From contig OU452221.1 of assembly GCA_911728455.2 (NCBI GenBank), forward strand, positions 5,298,290-5,362,289: 64,000 bases of DNA, in the 5' to 3' direction. The position numbers and the translations under genes are program-made. Below, piece after piece: positions 1 through 12,600 of this stretch. Position 1 is the first letter of the stretch, and each line of letters starts with the position of its first letter. A model generated the notes under the pieces. It ran no database searches. It had not been told where the DNA came from and saw only the letters and a list, made by a program, of their open reading frames with translations. Source of the stretch: Marthasterias glacialis (taxonomy: Eukaryota > Echinodermata > Asteroidea > Forcipulatida > Asteriidae).

Positions 1-264
1 TGTTCCCATGGTGACAGGTTAAAGGTCGGCAAAGTGGGCACGGATGAATACATTAGTAAGAAGAGGTAGTTATTGGGAGGGAAAAGTTCAGGAAGGAAGT
101 TAAGGAAGGAAAGATAGTAATAGTGGGAAAGATGATTTAATGTTTTTTTTCACCAATTGTTGTTAAGATGTTTGACGTATTTAAGCTTTGAATTATTTGT
201 TAACCCATTCAAATTCATTATTTTCCCTGCTAGAAATCAGATGACATGAACTTTGTTTTTCAGT

Positions 265-385
265 GTGAATTCGGAAGACCGGAACGAAGATTCCCTGGAC
301 ATTTTTTTCCGAAGCTTGCACAGAGCATGCACTCACCGTGTAACACTTCGATTCGCCCATACAAAGAGGACAGATGGTACTGGAA
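265..385 (+). repeat. Dispersed repeat, fragment 3
   Basis: GCACTCACCGTGTAACACTT and CGATTCGCCCATACAAAGAG align with the right end of 13070-13245. Positions 1-250 and 390-460 show nothing recognised. Confidence 0.45.
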
Positions 386-667
386 ATATTGCTGAAGTTA
401 TCCCTTTATGCAGGGGTAATTGTGTAATCACCGATTCTAGACCTTTGTTCTTTTGTTATAAGAAGCGAAATACGAGACATCGACAGGCCTGGAGTTGGAA
501 GACGAAAGGAAGATACCACTACGCCAATCCGACCACCCCCAAAAAAGAACTGGTACATTAAGAATAATTTGATTTTTCTTTTTGTTTATTTGTGAATTTA
601 CTTCAGATTAGTTTTTCTATGGGGTACGTACGATACAATGTTGTAATGCGATGGACATCAATCTTAC

Positions 668-3600
668 CTGAGCACTGAGAGATGTGACTGACGCTTGTAA
701 TTCTTGTATTCTCAACTGATTCTTGTCATTCTGTTCAGCCATACCCTACAGTGATATCATATGACAAAAACAAATACTCAGATTGAACTGTTGTATACTC
801 TAATTTTCAAAAACTCGACCATACAACCAACCTTGTCAAACTTGTTGATTTCTTTTTTTTATTGACACCTCATGCCTAACTGAACACTCAACCATCAGAA
901 CACTCTCATCTGCTCACATCCGGACTTTCACATATGCTGCTCCCCAAATGTGGAACAACCTCCCAGTATCCATTAGAAATTGTAACTCTTTGCCAATGTT
1001 CAAGAAATCTCTTAAAACTTATCTGTATCAAATGTAATATATGTTGTAGTATTGTTCCTTTGGTTTGCTCACTTTATAGCACTTTGGTCTTGTCGAAAAG
1101 GCGCTTTACAAATGCTCTGTTGTGTGTATTGTATGTATTGAATCTCCCAATGAAGACCTAGCAGGAAGGCTGGTTGAAATGTTGGTGAAACCCTGAAGCT
1201 CATAACTCTTCCAACAATTAGTCATCATTCACAAGGGAACTTTCACTACTCAAGTCATAATTAAACTGTGTCATGAATCACACAACACCGACCCATTCAC
1301 TCAGACTGCTGTATTATCCCCCTCACCATTCCCAGCTGGGTATATTTAAAAAAAAAAATTTTTTTTAATGGAAGTCGCCAGACACACAAGGCCAGTAAGC
1401 CACTCGAGGTGTGGGCTACAAATCAACTGTTTTCCCAGGGGCCATTGTCACCTACTCCTGGGGCTGAAACAGAGTTACACCCTTTCCGTAAGGATGTAGG
1501 CTTGGGTATCATCCATCAGAAGCCTGGCTGGTAGAGCAGAAGGCTCTACCTCCCCAGCTTTTACGGAGCAATTATGGTTAAGTGCCTTGCCCAAGGACAC
1601 AAGTGTCATAACCGGGACTCGAACCCACACTCCGATGACTCAGCCACCAGAGCTTGAGTCCGACGCACTAACCACTCGGCCACGAGTCCCTTTTTACATT
1701 ACAACATACCTGTTTGACTCTTGTCAGCTCCTCTAGCACCTTCAATTTCTCTTTCTTCAAGTCCTAGTGACAAGGAAAACATGGTTTTTATATGCTGAGG
1801 TGAGGATAGTTAAAGCCCGGCTGAACGTTGGTAAACTGACTGGAAATACTTCCATTCTTTGCACAAAATCAAGATATTTGTAATAAAACCAACCTGTGAA
1901 AATATCAGCTCATTTGGTTGTTTCATTTGCAAGAAAACAGCAAAAATGCATTTGGCATTTTTGTACACATTCCTATAGGCAGAGTTTTTGTCTCACCGAG
2001 ACAAAAACTTATTTTGGATTTTATTCCGTTAAATATTTAAAAACGATAACACTTCAGTCAGAAATATCACAAGGAAAGATGTCTACCATCATTATCTTTA
2101 TACCATGTAAGGTATGTGTAAATCTGTGAACACTATTTTATGTTTTTCCTCTTACCAATGTTGAGCTGGGGCTTTACGAGGGAATTAGCCCCTTTTCAAA
2201 ACCAGTCATGACATGGCCAGGGGAAGACTGTTTAATGATCTGTTTTAATGATCATTATTCTATGATTTTCGACATGATTAAAAAAAGTATATACAAATGG
2301 GAATAAAGCGGTAATAACTTAGTCCTAATTAGTCACTAAGTTCCGGGCAGGGTCTTAGCCATTGGACAATGGACCATGGCCAAGACCTTTTCCGGTCTTT
2401 AACGGCCATTTAAGACCTCGTCATCACCCTCTAACCCTAACAGTCCCTATTCCATCAAACTCTAACAGCAGGTTTTGTTGGATTGTGTTGGACTGGGGTA
2501 CTGCGTGAGTAAACTGATCATGCTTTACATGGGTTCAGGCATACCACTGTAGATCAGAGTACCACAGTTTGGATGTTGAGTTACCCAGCAGGTTTTGTTG
2601 GATTGTGTTGGACTGGGGTACTGCGTGAGTAAACTGATCATGCTTTACATGGGTTCAGGCATACCACTGTAGATCAGAGTACCACAGTTTGGATGTTGAG
2701 TTACCCAGCAGGTTTTGTTGGATTGTGTTGGACTGGGGTACTGCGTGAGTAAACTGATCATGCTTTACATGGGTTCAGGCATACCACTGTAGATCAGAGT
2801 ACCACAGTTTGGATGTTGAGTTACCCAGCAGGTTTTGTTGGATTGTGTTGGACTGGGGTACTGCGTGAGTAAACTGATCATGCTTTACATGGGTTCAGGC
2901 ATACCACTGTAGATCAGAGTACCACAGTTTGGATGTTGAGTTACCCAGCGGGTTTTGTTGGATTGTGTTGGACTGGGGTACTGCGTGAGTAAACTGATCA
3001 TGCTTTACATGGGTTCAGGCATACCACCATAGATCAGAGTACCACAGTTTGGGTGTTGAGTTACCCATATGGTGTTGGAATTTGCTAAGAGTGGGGAAGG
3101 ATCCTAGTCAATCACTCTGGGGAGTTAGGGTTAATGAACTTAATACTCAAGGACATAATTGTCATCGCAGTACTCACCTCCGCTTCTCTGTTCTTCTTCA
3201 CTTGGATATTTTCGAGTTGTAGTCTGAAACGAAAGTTGGATTAAAAGCATAAGAGGATGCACTCAGGGTGTGAGTGGAGCATAAAACAAACATGGGATAG
3301 ATTTAAAACAAAATTGGATATCCAGTGATCACACTCCCATCCCACTTTAAAATTAATATTAAATACAATATCGTCAGGCGCCCGACAGAAGGGTGTAATG
3401 CTTTCCGACTGAAGTACTTTTTGTCCCAGCAACAGAAGGTCGAAGGGAATAAAATGGCTCCTCAAAAAACATATGGCATTTTAGTGTTACATTTTTGTTG
3501 CTAAAATTACCCTGAAGACATGTCTTCCAGTTCCCATGCAGAATTTAATCTTCCTATAATAATTTATAAACGGCAGAAAACCAATTAAACTTTCACGCTC

Positions 3601-6600
3601 AGTTTTCTTGAAGACAGTTTGCCCATTAATTGCTTACAATTGCCTTTTTCCGGTTACAATTTCGTTACACCTTCTTTCGGGCACACTGCAATATACTGGT
3701 GGGTTCAAATCCCACCTGAAACACACATACATGTACAGTGCTTATCACACATCGATGAAAGGATAAAACGATAATGATACAATATATCCCATGTACGTTT
3801 TCTGCCTGTTTTGCTGTAATTTTGTGGGAACCCTGTCAAGTGTTTTCACAAAATGGGACAGCTAAGTCAGTATGATGTTAATTTTTAGATTATAGTGGCT
3901 AGGGGTTTGCATAGTTACAGAACCGACAGAACCACAAGTGGCTAACACAAACCACAAGTGGCTAACATGAGCAGCTAGAAGCAATAAGCTAATAGCAGCT
4001 GCTACACCAACAGAACCACAAGTGGCTAACACGAACCACAAGTGGCTAACATGAGCAGCTAGAAGCAATAAGCTAATAGCAGCTGCTACACCAACAGAAC
4101 CACAAGTGGCTAACACGAACCACAAGTGGCTAACACAAACCACAAGTGGCTAACATGAGCAGCTTGCAGCAATAAGCTAATACCGGCTGGAGGGGACTTG
4201 CATAGGTACACCAACAGAACCACAGGTGGCTAACAGGAACTACAAGTGGCTAACAGCCGCTTGCAGCAATAAGCAAACTTACTTGCTATCATTGTACATG
4301 TGTTCTTTCTCATTCTGGAGCTGCACCAAACTACAACACAAAAATGAAAACATGTTTGGATTTAACAAAATAGCTTATTTGTCATTATCACTGCATACCT
4401 TTACCCCTCTATGGATATCCCTTCTACCCTTCTAAGAATCCAGATTAACCAATTGATTATTACAGACGTAGCTCTCAATGAACTAGTTATGAGATTTGAT
4501 TGTCTGGTAAAATGACTTGCTTAGTCACAAGTTGACTGCTTAAAATGGGGACTGATTCAACAAGGGAGGGAGGAGTTCAACGGAAGGGGCATGTTGACTC
4601 GCTTGTAAGGCTCATTGTGTAGCATGCACCCTGCATGCACTCATGGTGTTACACTTTTTTACCAAGGATCACAATCTTTTGGTCTGACAACCAAGAATTA
4701 GACGAGAAAGAATACATTCAAATGCTGCCACGATTGTTTCCCATTGTTCTCAGCACCCAGGTAAGTGCGAGTTTCCAGCCGGCGATTATCAGCCGTGGCT
4801 TAAGGCCGAGTTCTGAACAACAAAGATGGCTTCCGTGCAAGTTTTCTCAAAGGAGAACTGTAAATCCCGGTGCCAATCAAAGATTATAGAGCCCCGTAGG
4901 CGCAAGATGGGGAACTGGGCCTTTATCTATTGTTGGAAGGTGAAATACGCATGGGGGCCATTTCAGCAAGTAAATGCTTTGTTTCCCATTGATAGCAATG
5001 GTCACTGTCTACACTGATCTGCATGTATCTATTGTTGTATCAATAGAGTCACTTGCGGAAATGGCGTCCAGTGAGATTTCACCTTTCAGCCAGAGTTCCC
5101 CATCTTGCTCCTACGGCGCTCTATAATCTTTGGTGCCAATATCATCATGTTTGTTGTCTTTACTTCGTTTGGTCAGGGTTTCATTATGACAACAACATTT
5201 CACGCAAACAATTTTACGGTTGGTGTTCCAAACATCAATCCCTGGATGGTACCAGAAAAATTGTGTAAAATCTTGAACTGAACTGTTTAATTAGTGTGGG
5301 TCTTTTTTGCGCAATTTTGTCCACCAAGTTATCTTGTATGTAATTCTAATAATTACTTTGAGAGGCTAATCATCTTTACTCGTAGCTGAGAAACTGAATT
5401 GTGAAGGATGCGACTACAACGCAGTCAAGCTGCAGGCATGTGGAAGTGCCTTTGGCAGCCAGACACATCGACCCATAATTAGTACCATAGAGCACAGCCA
5501 GAGATCGAAAGTGTTTGATTTTTCTGGAGGGAGGAAAACCGGAGGGTCCCGAGAAAAAACCATTGTTGCATAGAAGAGAACCATTGCACGACTCTACTCA
5601 CATGTTGCCTTACCTGGGAATCGAACCAGGGTCACAGTGGTTAGAGGCGAGCGCTTTCCTCACCAGAAATCCATGCCACAGTCTTTTAGACTGGTTGTTC
5701 TTTTTAATTTTTTTGTTCTGCTTTTTGCCAAATTCTTGTCGATGTCTGTATTTTATCCTTGACGTATTTTTACATTGAGAGACCAAATAAATCAGCTGTG
5801 GGTAACCCTCATTGAAGATAAAATTTTAAAAAAATCTTTTTTCAATATAAAAAAATATATAAATAAATAAATAAATGAAATTAATAAATAAATAACTAAT
5901 GACTTCATTACCTCTCTTGCTTCTTCTTTGTCTTCTCAGTGAGCTGTATATGTCAAGATGAGAAAATATATTTAGTGCAATGCAAAGGAAGCTGGTGACA
6001 AAAATTCCAACACAATATGGTCATGTGGCAACAAATTTAATGTTTCCCATAAATTAAACTGTAACTCCACAAACTAGCGTTCTGTTTAATCCTAGTTGAT
6101 GGTTTATTCATATCCTCCACCAAGCTTTAATCCTCACGTCTGATTGAGATGTAGATAGTTCCCAATAGACGCCATCTTTACAGGCAAATTGCATTTTGGC
6201 TTGCAGGCGCGTCAAGCGCTCAAATTCTTAACGCAACCACGCTGTTCACTAACCAATCGTGCAATGAGTTTGGTGAAATGTGCGCGTGGTGCACGCCATT
6301 CTTGCATAAAACGCAACTGCCCCCTGCACCCCCCCCTGACTCGTACGCCTATGACTGACTGTACATGATTTTTGATGTCCGCTTACAAGGTAATTTACAC
6401 CCACCTTGGCAATTTCTTGATTCAAGTGTGCAACTTCAGCTTTGTGAGAAACCTTGAAATAAAATAAAATAAATGAAATCAACCAATTTACAATTTTTTG
6501 TTACTTTGCTAGGAGGGAACCACCACTCCCTGTGGACACATGAATGACATGATATTTCAGACTGACATGTCTCTTTTTTCAACAGTCTATTTTGTTTGAA

Positions 6601-9600
6601 GAAATATGGACCACCAGCAAAACCTCTTTAAAGGAATGTACATGTACTCTACCAAACCAATGATACATCATAATACGCAATACATGGCACTTTTCACATG
6701 TGACAGGCATTTTCAAAAGTGTTCAAAATTTTAATGACAGGTATGCGGAGCTATAGGTGAATGATGACACCCCATTTACAAAGCACCTGTGGTGCTATGT
6801 GCAGCCGACCATGCCATAAACGCCGGGGCAAACCCCTTCTCTTAACGATAAGTGAGCTGGGTTCTTTTACGTGCATTACACAACATACAGCTTAAGCAAT
6901 TACACAGGGTTCTCCCCAGGATTTTCCAAAACTAGGGGACATTCTGGACTGAAATTTTGAAAGTGTGTCCGAAGCACGCTGAATTGAAAGCAGGTCCCTG
7001 GAATGTTTTTATTTCATGTTTATGTTTGGTTTGAAAAGCTCTACCGTGCAATCTGGAGCATTTAAAATGGTTTTATGTTAGGACTTTTTGTGAATTTGAT
7101 ATTAAAATCTATAAGTTTTATTTATATATATATTTTTTTGCGTATCCGCTGTAATTTTGGGGTATCGGCCCATAATTCGTGTGTATCGGCCGGATATGCT
7201 AACCTGTGCATGGGAAGAACCCTGTTACAGTCAAGTGTCTTGCTCTAGGCACCTGAACCCACACTCTGACAACACCAGAACTTGAGCCCAGTGCACTAGA
7301 CCACTCGCTCAGGTCAATCCATAAATAAAAGTAACGTAAATAAAAACTTGCAATACACACAATACTGAAATGATAATTGTACATTTTCAACTACTTAAAT
7401 GAAACAAATCCTAAATTTGTTTTGTAACCTGTAATTTGTTGGAAGTTCATTTACTATTGATTACCCCTACCCTCAACCAAATCCCCCTACCCTCAACCAA
7501 ATCCCCCCCACCCCCAAATGATGCCTTGGGGTCTCAAGTGTAGCCCTGGTAGGATGCCAGTCACCATTGCACTGCCACCGACGTCCTCGGTATAAAGCTT
7601 CTCTACAATGCCAATAAAATTACAAGAATTGTCCACTCCTATTTTTACCTATGTTGGAAGCTGAAACTCAGTTAATATATTCCCAGTACTTTAAACTACT
7701 TGTTGAATATCTTTTAAACACCGGCGTTCACTTTCAGTGAAAATTATACTTGAAAAGAAAACAGGAACTTGTACAAATCGTCCCGAACATAATGTACTTT
7801 CTGTGTGAAGTTTCTACATGCACATGTTCCCAAATGCATCGCTCGCAATGTCGATGACGCGCAAATTTGAAACTTGGCAGGCCAAATTAGCATGCAACTT
7901 ATTGTGCACGCATGTTAAATTTGCGCACTGCAAATGCACGCGCATGGTAGTAAACTTAGTAAATGAAAGAACACGGCTGCTAGGTGATTTAGACTACCCT
8001 TCATTTGTTGTTGCCATGCAACATATTCCGTACATGAGTGTTGTTCGTTTCAACCAGACTAAGTAACTGAAGTTTTCGGCCATTTCTGTTTCAGGACTAA
8101 TTTTCATTTAATTTCCGTAAATAATAAGTGCCCAAAGCATTTGAAAGATTTATAAACTTGTCTGCAAGCATGGGACACGCAGAAGAAATGAACAAAGGTT
8201 GTATCGTATATTATGGGGGTGATCTTTGGGCTACACAGCAGGAACTGGTTGAATGGCTTCTGACTGGCACCCCCCGAACAAAGATATTGACAAGATAGGG
8301 AGACAGCCAACATCAGGGCTGGATAGCTCAGTTGGTAGAGCGTCGGTACGTTAAACTGGTGGTCGCAGGTTCAAATCCCACTCCACTCAATTATTCTTTG
8401 TTCACCCCCAAAACTGATTTAAAATTTACCCAGTCAGTTTCCCTTGTGGTTTATTGCTTGCTAATTTAATCAGGTAAAACATTTAAATGACTTTGCTGTA
8501 CTTTTTGTTGCTATGTAGGGATCCCTTTATCCTGTTGGTAAGTGATGACATTTTGAAGCCGGAAATGCAATGTAAAACGAATGGTATAGATACATTGTAC
8601 ATGAACATTTGTTACACTGTACTTCCGGCTCCAAAACGTTATCACTTGTGAACAGGATACCCAGAACGTCAGTGGCAGTGCACTGGAGACTGACACCCTG
8701 CCAGGGCTAGGGTCGAGTGTAAGACAGGCAAGAGGATGAGGAGCAAAATGAGGTTGGATTGTACCTGGGCTTGGTGTAGCTGCTCCTTGAGTAACCGTTT
8801 CTCTTCCTTCTCGGTGTCTATGACCAGCTGGAGATCTGAGGAATGGACAACAATGTCACTCAAAGAATTCAATAATGAGGTGAAGCAATGGTGCCTTTAC
8901 CACTAACTTACAGTGGCTTGTAAACTCATCCCATGCACCACCAAGCTTCCCTGTCCACAACTTTTTGATATTTTGGAAAACCAAATTTATAATAGGAACA
9001 AAAATGGGGCCGGCAATAATTATAATAAACAATTCTTATTTAGTCTTGAACAGTCTCTATGCACTTTATGAAGTGAACAGGTAAGTTTTCAGTTGCAGTT
9101 TAAATTTTTCCAGTTTGAGAGAGTTTTTGACATGGTTTGGAAGGTTGTTCCACAGTTCAGGTGCAGTGAATTGGAAGGCACGTTGACGGTATGATTTGGT
9201 GATAACTGGATATGGAGTGAGAAGATCTTTGGAGCTGGAATGAAGAATTCTTGGCGGTTGTTTGTGGATTACTTTTTAGAGAAAAACTGGGGCTGATTCA
9301 TGTGTGCATTTGCAAACTAAAACAAAAACTTTAAAAGTAATTTTGAATTTAACTGGTAGCTAATGTAACTGATGTAGGACTGGGGAAATCTGGTTCAAGT
9401 AGCCGTGTTTCAGGTAAGGCCTTTTGCTGGAAAAATTGAACAGACGTTGTACACAGTAACTTTAAATCCAGAACAGGTAGGATCTGAGATCATTTTCTGA
9501 TACAGTCTGTAAACTTGGATGTTGAGAAATCTCACGGGAATAAATCATTGTTTCTCTTTTCGAGTTTTAGTGAATCTGTTTCCTTTAAACACTATGTGTA

Positions 9601-12600
9601 CATGTGAATGCGTGACTGGTCAAACATTTTGGTCACCAGCAGTTGTTTTCAAAATAATTTAAAAGGTGGGCGCCCTGTCTGGCTGGAGAGGTGCAGGGGA
9701 GGGGGGAACTTACCACTAAAACCTTTGGTAGTCCTCTCTGGCGTTATTAAACCCTGTGATTCAGCCTGGAAAGAGAGTTGCAAACAAGTATTTATATATA
9801 CTTATAAAAGATATCGCTACTAAAATGGTTATAGCACAACTTATATAACAAGTATATCCTTGTCATCTGATTGGAGGATTGTAGGTCACACGGCATTCAT
9901 TCATTAAACCAGTACATGACTTACGTCATTAACCGTGCATTTTGGTGCTGTTCACCATGCATTTCCGTCATACCACATCGCTATACCACATCGTTTGTTA
10001 CACAGAGCAGTACAAAGCGCCCTCGTACAGGAGGCCAGAATACAATCTTGTACAGTCTGTTTCTTCTTATAGTGTTTATTCTCCAATCAAATGACAAAGA
10101 TCTACTTGGAAGTAATACGTTAAGAACAAATACTAAATGTTTTGCAGGCCTGCAATGGTGAGAACATTTTCATTCATTGAAAGATGGAATATGCTCCACT
10201 CAACTTGGCCTCACCTCGGTGAAAGGAACATTCCATACATGAACTCAAGAAAATATTCTCACAATTCCACCCGTAAACATTCATTATAATGCTTAATTTG
10301 TGTCACTTTTTAATGGAATGTATTTCTCTTTCATGTTTTCCAGTTTTTATTTCTGTATGTAGCTAATCTCAATTTTAAACTCGATACAAATATGGTTGTA
10401 TATGAATGATCAAATAAATGTTTGTAAAAGCTTGAACTTGAATTTGTAATGTTTTATCACTGCATATGTTCTCTCAGGTGCATTTAATCTTTTACATATG
10501 GCGTGGTCCAGTGCATTGGACTCAAGTTGTGATGGCTGAATCATCAGCATGTGGGTTCGCTTCCCAGTCCTGACACCTGTGTCCTTAACTCTTTCACTAC
10601 GGAATATAATGTACAGCTGTGACGGAATTGTTTAATATTTTGTTTGTTTTGAGCTGCTGGCAGCGGCTCTCCGCCGAGTGAAGTCGTTCACCGAGCCACT
10701 GTGAGCGGCGCGCCGTAGGGAAAGAGTTAAGCAAGGCACTTAACCATAAATGCCTCTCTTAACCCTGGTGTTTTTAAATGAGAACCTGCGAGGGCTGAGA
10801 CAGTCTTGTGTTGGCTTAACGTCTTGGTGCAGGTTGGGGTTACATGCTACCCAGGGAGTTGAGAAAGTTTGAGGGATGGTCTAAGTATGCCTGATGAACA
10901 GGGATAATAATGTCGTAAAGTGCCTTGATCTACCTACTTGGATATGTGCGCTATTGAACAACAGTGTATTATTTAATGCCAGATAATCAAGGAATATTTT
11001 AATAATAATAATAATAATAGTGGCTTCTTATATAGCACTCAGGTCCATCACTCAGTGACGCTCATGGGGCTCCAACATTATTCCCCTGGTCACTGGGCCA
11101 TTTAATTCATTCCTTAAACTATCTCAGCTCCCTGGGGAGTATACAACCTGTGCTGCCAAGTATGTAGCGCACCAAGCTATAAAATCAATCACAAGAACCA
11201 TCTCTACCCCCACAGGTACCCATTTACCCCCTGGGTGAAGAGAAACATTTATAGTTTAAGTGTCTTGCTCAAGGACACAAGTGACATGACCGGGATTCGA
11301 ACCCACACCCTAATGACTTAGCCACCAGAACTCGAGTCCAATGCGCTTAACCGCTCGGCCACGACACGCTTAATGTAATTGTTTTGATCATATTCAAATG
11401 TACACCTGGAGAGAGCTTTTCATGCATTTGAATTGCATGATGATTTTTTTTTTTTTTAATTTTGAACTTCAATTTGTATGTTTTTTGTGAAAATATCATA
11501 CCTGAGTAGTAGAATCAAAACTTTCAGCACCTTTGTCATCCACTTCATCTGTGAAAACAAAAAATGTAATCATGCATTAAGTTTCAAACATCACGTATTC
11601 TGTCGGTGTGGTTACAGGTGGAAACTACTACAACTACTGGACGACTTCCTTGCATTTAATCCCCAAAGTCGAGGGTTGGATGCATTCTCGGTCATGTCGT
11701 TTTGGCTTGATCGCAATTCTCCACGCCTCCCAGTCATAAATTCAAGTTGCTGCACTTGATCTTGACCAGGATGCTGTCCATCCTGCGCTTTCTTGGGCAT
11801 CCACGAGGGCGAATGCCCTCAACCTGTATTTCGAGCACTTTCTTCGGCCACTTATCATCACTTATGTGTTGGATGCGCCCGTGGCGTGCAGTTTGCTCCC
11901 ATCTGACAACTTCTCCCACTTCTGAAAATACAGATGTGCACTCAGTCTATGGAAGTGTGCACATAATATGTACGACAACTGAGCAATTTTTTTTACACAG
12001 GGTCTCAGCTACGTCAATGCCGTTCTCATGTGCAACTTGCAGTATTGCTACCAGGGCTAAGGGAGGGGGGTGGGGGAGGAGAATGCATCACCTTTAGACA
12101 TCAGTTTGACGAGACTTTCCATGTTGCGGACTAAAGCACCACTGAGTCTGTGCTTGAGCTGTTTGGCATGGCCTTGTAGTACTGCTACTGGATCTGTATG
12201 GGAAACAAGACCATACAACACGCAATAAATGTTATAAAAAAGAAATAAGGGTTTCGACTGCTGCCATTTCTTGCCGTGACAGTCACAGCAGAGTTGATTT
12301 AAGGACACAAGGGTACAATGCAAACTTTGAATGACAGAACATGAATACAGGGCGCTGCCAAAACCAAGTCTATATTCTCAATGACTTCTAACCATAACAC
12401 AGTCGCAGGCCCATTAAGTTGGCCTAAAAATTCACGCTGTGTATCGGCAATGTCAATTAAATCCACCCCATTTAAAATTCATTTGTATTGGTCACAAAGC
12501 ACCATGTGACCTTAAAATGACCTTTGTAACAGTTCAAGTTGTGACCATAATAAAGTCTGGGGAGTCAGTGTTTGCCTTGACTGAAGTAATCATTTCAAAA

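Noticed and set aside
2466-3065. Possible CRISPR-like array
   Set aside because: Units are 120 bp with no alternating repeat/spacer structure, and the context is an animal intron.
3862-4143. 93-codon minus-strand ORF with an internally repeated protein sequence
   Set aside because: The repetition is only the translation of the 84 bp tandem array; 84 is divisible by three, which keeps the frame open.
4668-4759. Exon-like plus-strand segment between TTTTTACCAAG and CAG|GTAAGT
   Set aside because: Splice-like borders and an open frame, but no neighbouring exons on this strand, no recognisable protein, and it sits inside a GRIPAP1 intron next to repeat sequence.
8324-8395. Functional tRNA gene with good A and B boxes
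   Set aside because: The anticodon arm does not pair well and the unit is embedded in a repeated element also found at 62745-62915, so it is a SINE promoter.
9030-9560. Possible repeat or LINE-related stretch (GTTCCACAGTTCAGGTGCAG)
   Set aside because: It resembles a phrase I associate with invertebrate transposons, but no second copy or diagnostic end is visible in the window, so it is not annotated.
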